Source: Actinomycetota bacterium
GTDB taxonomy: Bacteria; Actinomycetota; Actinomycetes; Nanopelagicales; Nanopelagicaceae
Direction: 5' to 3'
NCBI GenBank assembly: GCA_005777515.1
Contig: SXMA01000022.1
Span: 1-7,044 of the forward strand
DNA: 7,044 nucleotides
Shown here: positions 1-7,044 of the stretch, piece after piece
How the letters are laid out: every line of letters begins with the position of its first letter
Numbering within the stretch: position 1 is the first letter of the stretch
Position numbers and translations under genes: made by a program
Notes under the pieces: generated by a model
Databases searched by the model: none
The model's input: the letters and a program-made list of their open reading frames with translations, nothing else
What the model was told of the DNA's origin: nothing

Positions 1-1724
<1,724 letters not shown>

Positions 1725-1727
1725 GAT

Positions 1728-1734
1728 AGGGAAG
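1728..1734 (+). promoter_or_regulatory. Shine-Dalgarno-like site for the 48-residue ORF
   Basis: AGGGAAG lies just after the ligA stop codon; its AGGGA core (1728-1732) ends 4 nt before the ATG at 1737. It is one of the better purine-rich sites in the window. It supports real translation of the small ORF, although a GTG at 1734, in frame with the ATG, is a possible alternative start. Confidence 0.45.
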
Positions 1735-1736
1735 TG

Positions 1737-1883
1737 ATGAAGTTATTTTCAATTGCAATGCTGATGGAGAGCTTTAGCGAAACCAAGCGTGAACTCCCAG
1801 CCGCCCCAATATTTTTTGGAGTATTTACCTTTGCCACTTTAATGCTGATGCTCTATCTAGTACTACGCCTTGATCGCGACTAA
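1737..1883 (+). CDS. Small single-pass membrane protein of unknown function (48 aa)
   Basis: I do not recognise a named function. The ORF encodes 48 residues: a short N-terminus with hydrophobic and then charged residues (ETKRE), a Pro-Ala hinge (LPAAP, 20-24), and one strongly hydrophobic segment at about 25-43. It ends in a charged RLDRD tail. The pattern fits a single transmembrane helix with a very short C-terminal tail; orientation is unclear. It starts 12 nt after ligA behind an AGGGA site, and its last 14 bases overlap the start of nadD, so it fills the whole ligA-nadD gap. Tiny membrane proteins just before nadD occur, as far as I recall, in other actinobacteria, but I could not check this. 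Met8 (1758) or Met10 (1764) could be the true start, giving 41 or 39 residues. The site before 1737 and the tight packing favour the longer form. Confidence 0.6.
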   Translation: MKLFSIAMLMESFSETKRELPAAPIFFGVFTFATLMLMLYLVLRLDRD

Positions 1884-2472
1884 ATCAATCGCCTTATTTG
1901 GGGGAAGTTTTGACCCCATTCATAATGGGCATCTGCTGGTCATTGAAGAACTTTTAAGCTCTGCGCGTTTTGAAAAATTCATTGTTATTCCTGCTGGTAA
2001 TCCTTGGCAGAAGAGCGTTGCAGCTAGCGCTGCCCACCGTCTTGCTATGGTTGAAATTGCTTTGAAAGATTGCATGAGCAAATTTAGAGAGCTTGAGATA
2101 AGCAGATTCGAAATCAATGATCCAAGACCAAGCTATGCCTTTCAGAGCATTGATCATTTCACCTCACAAAATCCTGGCGATAATCTAGTTTGGATAATCG
2201 GTAGCGATGCCTTTGCAAAGATTGATGAGTGGAAAGAGGCAGAGCAGGTGGCAAAGAGTGTGGAATTTCTAGTAATTACTCGCCCTGGTCAAAAGCTAGA
2301 AGCTGCAAAGGTTGCAAAGTCAATTACCTATAGCCAGATAGAGATAAACGCGCTAGATATCTCCTCAACCAAGGTTCGCAATTTGATAAAGGCATCAGAG
2401 CCTTTTGATTCACTTGTGCCAGCCGGAGTTGCTGCCTATATAAAAAGCCAAGGGATCTATGCCGCCGCGTAA
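1870..2472 (+). CDS. nadD: Nicotinate-nucleotide adenylyltransferase NadD
   Basis: NadD transfers AMP from ATP to nicotinate mononucleotide to give deamido-NAD+, the penultimate step of NAD+ synthesis in the cytoplasm. The 200 residues are a usual family length. GGSFDPIHNGH at 11-21 is the HxGH-type nucleotide-binding motif. NPWQK at 44-48 corresponds to the substrate-loop PWQK of actinobacterial NadD. WIIGSDAFAKIDEW spans 108-121, and ISSTKVR at 164-170 is the C-terminal ISSxxxR signature. The start must be the TTG at 1870: an in-frame TAG sits at 1858-1860, and no other ATG, GTG or TTG precedes the GGSFDP motif. No clear ribosome site precedes it. The first 14 bases overlap the upstream membrane ORF and the last 14 overlap rsfS, so translational coupling is likely. 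The segment after the PSY at 87-89 (AFQSIDHF) differs from the usual TxDTL block, a mild divergence. Confidence 0.96.
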   Translation: MIATKSIALFGGSFDPIHNGHLLVIEELLSSARFEKFIVIPAGNPWQKSVAASAAHRLAMVEIALKDCMSKFRELEISRFEINDPRPSYAFQSIDHFTSQNPGDNLVWIIGSDAFAKIDEWKEAEQVAKSVEFLVITRPGQKLEAAKVAKSITYSQIEINALDISSTKVRNLIKASEPFDSLVPAGVAAYIKSQGIYAAA

Positions 2473-2842
2473 ATCGACGCTTGAACATACCCAGATAGCT
2501 GCTGCTGCCGCTATCGAGAAGCTGGGCAGTGATTTGCTGGCAATGGACTTATCAGAACAGATGCTCTTAAGTGAAGTATTTCTATTAGTAAGTGGAAGTA
2601 ACGAGCGGCAAATTGATGCAATTGCTGATGAAGTAGAGCGCCAGTTATCACTCTTGGGGGAGAAGCCAACTAGACGAGAGAGTTCAGAGAATTGGATTCT
2701 TCTTGATTATCAAGATTTAGTGGTTCATGTTCAAACTCAGCAGGCACGCCAGTATTACAGCCTAGATCGGCTTTGGAATGATTGCCCAAGTATCAAATTA
2801 GATGCGTTAACGGCAGCTGATGCATTCAAGGCAGGCAAATAA
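2459..2842 (+). CDS. rsfS: Ribosomal silencing factor RsfS (Iojap/YbeB family)
   Basis: RsfS binds ribosomal protein uL14 on the 50S subunit and blocks joining with the 30S, lowering translation in starvation or stationary phase. The protein has 127 residues, normal for the family. Typical blocks are visible: VFLLVSGSNERQIDAIADEV at about 40-59, the WILLDYQDLVVHV strand region at 79-91, and ARQYYSLDRLWNDCP at 96-110. The LWxDCP ending is familiar from actinobacterial members. The linker between RRES and WILLD is a few residues shorter than I expect from other actinobacteria. The ATG at 2459 overlaps the last 14 bases of nadD. AAGGGA at 2450-2455, inside nadD, may act as the ribosome site, with a short 3 nt spacer. 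The nadD-rsfS order is widely conserved in bacteria and supports the call. Confidence 0.96.
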   Translation: MPPRKSTLEHTQIAAAAAIEKLGSDLLAMDLSEQMLLSEVFLLVSGSNERQIDAIADEVERQLSLLGEKPTRRESSENWILLDYQDLVVHVQTQQARQYYSLDRLWNDCPSIKLDALTAADAFKAGK

Positions 2843-2844
2843 AA

Positions 2845-3489
2845 ATGGAGAGACAACGCATAGTTCTCTGGCGCCATGGCCAAACTGATTGGAATATCGC
2901 TAATCGATTCCAGGGACATTCTGATATTGCCTTAAATGAGGTTGGTATTCGCCAAGCGGAGCGAGCAGCGCCACTCCTTCTCAATCTTCAACCTTCGAAG
3001 ATAATTTCAAGCGATTTGATTAGAGCAATAAAGACTGCCGAAGCGCTGGCTAAGTTAGCTGGCCTAGAAGTTCACATTGATCCAGACTTAAGAGAGACAA
3101 ATGGTGGCAATTGGGAAGGAAAAACCGGGGAGCAGAATAGAGCTGAGGATTATCATCGATTTGTTCATTGGCTAGATGGAGATGATGAGAGGGCAGGAGA
3201 AGTTGGTGAAAAGAGAAGTGAGATTGCCACAAGAGCCGTTAGAGCAATTGAAAAGGGTTTACGCGGCGATGTCTCAACGCTAATAGTTGCAACCCACGGC
3301 GGAACTGCACGTTGTATTTTAGGCAAGATGTTAGATATGCCGATGAAACAATGGTCATCACTTGGCGGACTATCCAATGCTTCTTGGTCGATACTCGAAA
3401 ATGGCCATCATCGCTCTGGCTGGGTTTTAGTAGAACACAACTCTGGCTCACTACCAGAGCCGATATATGGAGAGGAAAGTGGGGCTTAG
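2845..3489 (+). CDS. Histidine phosphatase family protein, possible glucosyl-3-phosphoglycerate phosphatase (Rv2419c-like)
   Basis: This is a cytoplasmic phosphatase of the phosphoglycerate mutase-like branch, working through a phosphohistidine intermediate. LWRHGQTDWN at 8-17 carries the catalytic RHG (His11). SSDLIRA at 55-61 has the conserved Arg60. LRETNGGNWEG at 82-92 holds the probable acid Glu84, and ATHGG at 149-153 gives the second catalytic His151. Length (214 aa) is usual. Its place directly after nadD and rsfS matches Rv2419c of M. tuberculosis, characterised as GpgP, which makes glucosylglycerate from its phosphate. The block LGGLSNASW (173-181) also recalls that protein. Substrate range in this superfamily is hard to read from sequence, so GpgP is a hypothesis and a general phosphatase or mutase-like enzyme remains possible. 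The ATG lies 2 nt after the rsfS stop, without a strong ribosome site, suggesting coupled translation. Confidence 0.88.
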   Translation: MERQRIVLWRHGQTDWNIANRFQGHSDIALNEVGIRQAERAAPLLLNLQPSKIISSDLIRAIKTAEALAKLAGLEVHIDPDLRETNGGNWEGKTGEQNRAEDYHRFVHWLDGDDERAGEVGEKRSEIATRAVRAIEKGLRGDVSTLIVATHGGTARCILGKMLDMPMKQWSSLGGLSNASWSILENGHHRSGWVLVEHNSGSLPEPIYGEESGA

Positions 3490-3520
3490 TTTGAGGTAAG
3501 GTCTGTTCTGTTACCTTAAA
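3490..3520. repeat. Inverted repeat (10-bp stem) between the phosphatase gene and tRNA-Ala
   Basis: The arms 3490-3499 and 3511-3520 pair over 10 positions, with one G-T wobble at 3493/3517 and an 11-nt loop. The core AGGTAA/TTACCT is perfect. The stem begins right after the phosphatase stop codon. It is followed by A-runs and not a T-run, so it is not a canonical intrinsic terminator on the + strand. It could protect or help process the upstream mRNA 3' end, attenuate read-through into the tRNA, or be chance in AT-rich DNA. I saw no convincing -35/-10 pair for the tRNA in this gap. Confidence 0.45.
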
Positions 3521-3536
3521 AACGTAAAAAAAGTTC

Positions 3537-3609
3537 GGGGCTATGGCGCAGCTGGTAGCGCACCTGCATGGCATGCAGGGGGTCAGGGGTTCAAGTCCCC
3601 TTAGCTCCA
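3537..3609 (+). tRNA. tRNA-Ala (anticodon GGC)
   Basis: A full cloverleaf folds by eye. The acceptor stem pairs GGGGCTA (3537-3543) with TAGCTCC (3602-3608), including the G3-U70 wobble that is the key identity mark for alanyl-tRNA synthetase. The D stem is GCGC/GCGC (3546-3549, 3558-3561) with GG in the loop. The anticodon stem CCTGC/GCAGG encloses the loop ATGGCAT, placing the anticodon GGC at 3570-3572, which reads GCC and GCU codons. The variable loop is GGGTC, and the T arm AGGGG-TTCAAGT-CCCCT is standard. The discriminator is A (3609). The CCA end is not encoded (the next bases are CG), so it must be added after processing. Confidence 0.97.
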
Positions 3610-3613
3610 CGTT

Positions 3614-4570
3614 ATGGAAAGTAACTCCGAGAAAAACGCGCTCGCTCTTCAAGTAATTCCACGCGGATGGAACGCAAAGGATGTTGGCGATCAAAGCGGC
3701 AAACACTTTCTAATCACAGGAGCAACTAGTGGCATTGGCCTTGAGAGCGCTAGAGAACTAGTTAGAGCAGGGGCGCAGGTAACAATTGCCGCGCGCGATC
3801 TAAAGAAGGCCGAGCAGGTAGTAAAAGAGTTATCAAGCCAGAGAGCTCAAATTCTCCATCTAGATTTAACAGATTTAAACAGCGTTAGAAAAGCAGCGAG
3901 AGAAGTAAAGCAAGACATTGATGTTTTGATTTTAAATGCTGGGGTCATGGCAACTCCCTTTACAAAGACTGCTGATGATTTTGAACTACAGATGGGAGTC
4001 AATCACCTGGGCCACTTTGCCCTTACCGCTCTGTTGGCAGATCGAATCAAATCAAGAGTGGTCTCGGTATCAAGTGCGGCCCATCGATTTGGAAATTTTG
4101 GTGAAGGTAGCCAAAATGCAATAAGAGATATCTGTCTTGGCAGAAATAAATATCAACCCTGGTCGGCCTATGGTGCAAGTAAATTAGCTAATCTGCTATT
4201 TACATTTGAATTAGAGAGAATTGCTAGAAAAGCCAATTATAGTTTTAGCGCATTTGCGGCCCATCCTGGATATGCAAATACTAATTTGCAGAGTGTTGGA
4301 CCAAAAATGCGAGGAAGTATTATTGAAGAGCGAGGGGCAGCCTTTGCAAACTCCCTTATCGCGCAATCTGCATCAAGAGGAGCGCTTCCAACGCTATGCG
4401 CTGCAACATTTCCAAATCTCTATGGCGCTTCATATCTTGGTCCTGATGGATTATTGGAGATGCGCGGTTTTCCAAAAGCAACAAGAGCTCGCTCTATTGC
4501 CTATGATCAAGGCTTGGCGCGAAACCTCTGGAGCGTTAGTAGTGAATTAACTGGAGTTAATTGGCGGTAA
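3614..4570 (+). CDS. Short-chain dehydrogenase/reductase (SDR), retinol dehydrogenase/WWOX-like
   Basis: This is a classical-type NAD(P)-dependent oxidoreductase with 318 residues and no signal peptide or membrane segment, so probably cytoplasmic. The Rossmann motif TGATSGIG is at 35-42. AARD at 59-62 places an Arg after the second strand, which suggests NADP(H). NAG is at 108-110, and the catalytic tetrad is Asn130, Ser153 or 154, Tyr186 and Lys190 (YGASK). HPGYANTNL at 217-225 and the GPDGLLEMRGFP block at 276-287 fit the retinol dehydrogenase-like group. Its substrate cannot be read from sequence. The ATG at 3614 is the only usable start: an in-frame TAG lies at 3602, inside the tRNA, and no later start precedes the Rossmann fold. 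It begins 4 nt after the tRNA, so there is no room for an ordinary leader outside the tRNA. leuS follows after 9 nt and is probably co-transcribed. Confidence 0.92.
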   Translation: MESNSEKNALALQVIPRGWNAKDVGDQSGKHFLITGATSGIGLESARELVRAGAQVTIAARDLKKAEQVVKELSSQRAQILHLDLTDLNSVRKAAREVKQDIDVLILNAGVMATPFTKTADDFELQMGVNHLGHFALTALLADRIKSRVVSVSSAAHRFGNFGEGSQNAIRDICLGRNKYQPWSAYGASKLANLLFTFELERIARKANYSFSAFAAHPGYANTNLQSVGPKMRGSIIEERGAAFANSLIAQSASRGALPTLCAATFPNLYGASYLGPDGLLEMRGFPKATRARSIAYDQGLARNLWSVSSELTGVNWR

Positions 4571-4579
4571 TCTAGGGCA

Positions 4580-7039
4580 ATGCTCTCGGCCTATGACTTT
4601 CACTTTATTCAAGAGAAGTGGTTGCCAATTTGGGACAGGCTAGCGCCATTTAGATCAGGGGATGCAAGTGATCCCCGCCCTAAGAAATATGTACTGGATA
4701 TGTTTCCCTATCCATCGGGCGATCTCCATATGGGCCATGCCGAGGCATATGCCCTAGGTGATGTGATTGCTCGTTACTGGGTGCAAAAAGGCTTTAACGT
4801 CATGCATCCAATTGGCTGGGATGCTTTTGGTCTCCCAGCAGAAAATGCTGCAATCAAGCGCAATGAAGATCCAAGTATTTGGACTTATGAAAATATAAAT
4901 ACCCAGAGAGCTTCAATGCGAAGGTATGCCTGCTCATTTGATTGGGATCGAGTGCTTTATACCTGCGATAGTGAGTATTACCGGTGGAATCAATGGATAT
5001 TTTTAAAGCTATATGAAAAGGGCCTGGCTTATCGTAAGAACTCACCAGTTAATTGGTGCCCGGATTGCCAGACTGTTTTGGCAAATGAGCAGGTAATAGC
5101 AGGGCTCTGTGAACGCTGTGACAACCCAGTTACAAAGAAGAAATTGAGTCAGTGGTATTTCAAAATCACAGATTATGCCGAGAGATTACTTGATGACATG
5201 AAAGAACTTGAGGGCAAGTGGCCTGAGAAAGTTCTAACTATGCAGCGCAATTGGATTGGAAAATCTGTTGGAGCTGAAGTTAAATTCAATATCGAGGCAA
5301 GAGAAGAAGCCTTAACGGTCTATACCACCAGGCCCGATACTCTCTATGGCGCAACATTTATGGTAGTTGCTGTTGATAGCGAGTTAGCTAGAGAGTTAGT
5401 GGCAAATACAGAAGTGCAAGCTGATTTTGAGAAATACTTCGATAGCGTTAAGTCAGCAAGTGATATTGATAGATTGGCAACTGATAGAGCCAAGAGCGGC
5501 ATTTTTCTAGGACGCTATGCAATAAATCCAGTCAATAACGAGAGAATTCCAATTTGGGCTAGTGATTATGTATTAGCCGATTATGGAACAGGGGCCATCA
5601 TGGCTGTTCCGGCTCACGACCAGAGAGATTTAGATTTTGCTAGAGCGATGAAGCTACCGGTAAGAGTGGTGGTTCAAGTAGAGGGTCAAGAAGATCCCGC
5701 TGTTAGCGGTGTTGCTACTAGTGGCTCTGGGGTAATGGTTAATTCTGGCAGCCTAAATGGGCTTGATAACGCAGCAGCAATTGGAAAGATAATTGCAGAA
5801 CTTGAGGCAAAGAATTTAGCGAAGGCATCTAATAACTATCGCCTTAGGGATTGGTTGATTTCACGTCAGCGTTATTGGGGCACGCCATTTCCAATTATTC
5901 ACTGTCAGAAGTGCGGCGAAGTTCCAGTAGATGAGAGTGATCTTCCGATTAAATTACCAGATTCCAAGTCGCTAGATTTAAGGCCAAAGGGAACATCACC
6001 TCTTGCCACAGCAACTGATTGGGTCAATATTAAATGTCCTAAGTGTGGCGCAGGCGCTCTAAGAGATACCGACACCATGGATACTTTCGTTGACTCATCC
6101 TGGTATTTCTTGCGCTACACCAGCGTTAATACTCACGATAAACCCTTTGATAGAAAAGAAGTCGATACCTGGCTACCAGTGGATCAATATGTCGGTGGGG
6201 TCACCCATGCCATCTTGCACCTTCTTTATTCGCGCTTTTTTACCAAAGCGCTAAAAGACATGGGCTATGTAGATTTCTCAGAGCCATTTACCAGACTACT
6301 TAATCAAGGAATGGTTTTGATGGATGGCTCTGCTATGAGTAAGAGCCGTGGCAATTTAGTAGCCCTCTCTGAAGAACTTGAAAAACATGGCGTAGATGCA
6401 ATCCGGTTATCAATGGTCTTTGCAGGCCCACCAGAAGATGATGTTGATTGGGCTGATGTTTCACCAACAGGGTCATCTAAGTTCTTGCATCGCGCTTGGC
6501 GCCTTGCCGGAGATGTCAAGAGTGAGCCGGGAGTTGATTTTTCAAAAGGTGATTTAGAGTTAAGAAAAGTTTCTCATAAAGCCCTTTCTGATATCTCATT
6601 TGCAGTTGAGTCTTTTAGATTTAATGTTGTGGTAGCAAGGATTATGGAGCTAGTAAATGCCGCAAGAAAAGCAATTGACTCCGGTGTTGGCCCCTCAGAT
6701 GCTGCAGTAAGAGAGGCCGTTGAAATAGTGGCGATTTCACTTTCTTTAATTGCGCCATATACCGCTGAGGAGATGTGGGAGGTATTGGGCCATGAGCCAT
6801 CAGTTGCAAGGGCAGGATGGCCCAGCGTTGATCCTCAACTATTAACTCAAGACTCAGTCACTGCTATTTTCCAGATAAATGGCAAAATCAAATCTAGGGT
6901 TGAAGTGTCACCAGATATTACCGATGAAGTCCTTGAGAAGATGGCTTTAAGCGATCCAGCAATATTGTCTGATCTTGGGGGAGTAAAACCTAAGAAAGTA
7001 ATTACCAAGGCCCCGAAGTTTGTAAATATTGTCTTATAG
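4580..7039 (+). CDS. leuS: Leucyl-tRNA synthetase LeuS, complete
   Basis: LeuS charges tRNA-Leu with leucine in an ATP-dependent reaction. This class I enzyme has 819 residues. The HIGH-type motif HMGH is at 50-53. A Cys4 zinc site is at 160, 163, 177 and 180. The CP1 editing domain spans about 225-420, with TTRPDT at 249-254 and [15 protein letters not shown] at 336-350; Asp347 matches the conserved editing aspartate. A second Cys4 set lies at 442, 445, 486 and 489. DSSWYFLRY is at 505-513. The KMSKS loop is AMSKS (585-589), with Ala in the first position. An anticodon-binding helical domain and a C-terminal tRNA-binding domain ([13 protein letters not shown], about 764-776) complete it. The length is near the E. 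coli (about 860) and Bacillus (about 800) forms and well below the roughly 970-residue mycobacterial enzyme. AGGG at 4574-4577 lies only 2 nt before the ATG, a weak ribosome site. The window ends 5 nt after the stop codon. Confidence 0.98.
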   Translation: MLSAYDFHFIQEKWLPIWDRLAPFRSGDASDPRPKKYVLDMFPYPSGDLHMGHAEAYALGDVIARYWVQKGFNVMHPIGWDAFGLPAENAAIKRNEDPSIWTYENINTQRASMRRYACSFDWDRVLYTCDSEYYRWNQWIFLKLYEKGLAYRKNSPVNWCPDCQTVLANEQVIAGLCERCDNPVTKKKLSQWYFKITDYAERLLDDMKELEGKWPEKVLTMQRNWIGKSVGAEVKFNIEAREEALTVYTTRPDTLYGATFMVVAVDSELARELVANTEVQADFEKYFDSVKSASDIDRLATDRAKSGIFLGRYAINPVNNERIPIWASDYVLADYGTGAIMAVPAHDQRDLDFARAMKLPVRVVVQVEGQEDPAVSGVATSGSGVMVNSGSLNGLDNAAAIGKIIAELEAKNLAKASNNYRLRDWLISRQRYWGTPFPIIHCQKCGEVPVDESDLPIKLPDSKSLDLRPKGTSPLATATDWVNIKCPKCGAGALRDTDTMDTFVDSSWYFLRYTSVNTHDKPFDRKEVDTWLPVDQYVGGVTHAILHLLYSRFFTKALKDMGYVDFSEPFTRLLNQGMVLMDGSAMSKSRGNLVALSEELEKHGVDAIRLSMVFAGPPEDDVDWADVSPTGSSKFLHRAWRLAGDVKSEPGVDFSKGDLELRKVSHKALSDISFAVESFRFNVVVARIMELVNAARKAIDSGVGPSDAAVREAVEIVAISLSLIAPYTAEEMWEVLGHEPSVARAGWPSVDPQLLTQDSVTAIFQINGKIKSRVEVSPDITDEVLEKMALSDPAILSDLGGVKPKKVITKAPKFVNIVL

Positions 7040-7044
7040 CGATA

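Noticed and set aside
3312..3494. Plus-strand 60-residue ORF out of frame in the phosphatase gene
   Set aside because: The overlapping phosphatase frame is clearly real there (ATHGG just upstream, LGGLSNASW within). The alternative frame shows no domain.
3491..3517. Possible promoter for tRNA-Ala (TTGAGG at 3491 with TACCTT at 3512)
   Set aside because: The spacing is only 15 nt and the -10 match is 3 of 6. The bases also lie in the hairpin, so the signal is too weak to list.
3239..3706. Minus-strand 155-residue ORF spanning the phosphatase end, the tRNA and the SDR start
   Set aside because: It runs antisense through a tRNA and two well-supported genes. The Cys/Pro-rich part is the tRNA translated backwards, a common false gene call.

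Overview
This is a compact stretch of housekeeping genes, all on the + strand, with almost no intergenic space. It most likely comes from a low-GC actinobacterium. The DNA is AT-rich by eye, yet the proteins carry actinobacterial signatures: the LGYEA and [11 protein letters not shown] blocks in LigA, the PWQK motif in NadD, LWNDCP in RsfS, and an Rv2419c-like phosphatase. Gene order nadD-rsfS-phosphatase matches Mycobacterium (Rv2421c-Rv2420c-Rv2419c). Low GC plus tight packing suggests a streamlined freshwater lineage such as Nanopelagicales (acI, 'Candidatus Planktophila' type). That placement is inference and was not tested by any search.

Layout: (1) positions 1-1724 hold the 3' part of ligA, NAD+-dependent DNA ligase, whose N-terminus lies before the window. 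(2) Positions 1737-1883 hold a 48-residue single-pass membrane protein. (3) nadD (1870-2472), rsfS (2459-2842) and a histidine phosphatase (2845-3489) follow, joined by overlaps of 14 nt or a 2 nt gap. (4) A short gap with a 10-bp inverted repeat leads to tRNA-Ala(GGC) at 3537-3609. (5) A short-chain dehydrogenase/reductase starts only 4 nt after the tRNA (3614-4570). (6) A complete leuS, leucyl-tRNA synthetase, fills 4580-7039.

The first half reads as one probable operon. NadD makes the dinucleotide precursor of NAD+, and LigA consumes NAD+. RsfS silences ribosomes when growth slows, and the phosphatase is a likely carbohydrate-phosphate phosphatase. The second half is translation-related (tRNA-Ala, leuS) with the reductase between. 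No gene-free stretch exceeds 50 bases. I see no mobile element, CRISPR array, defence system, phage gene or convincing new system. The most unusual points are the tRNA/reductase junction, the unannotated-size membrane ORF with a TTG-initiated overlapping nadD, the ligA-nadD adjacency, and the AMSKS variant in leuS.
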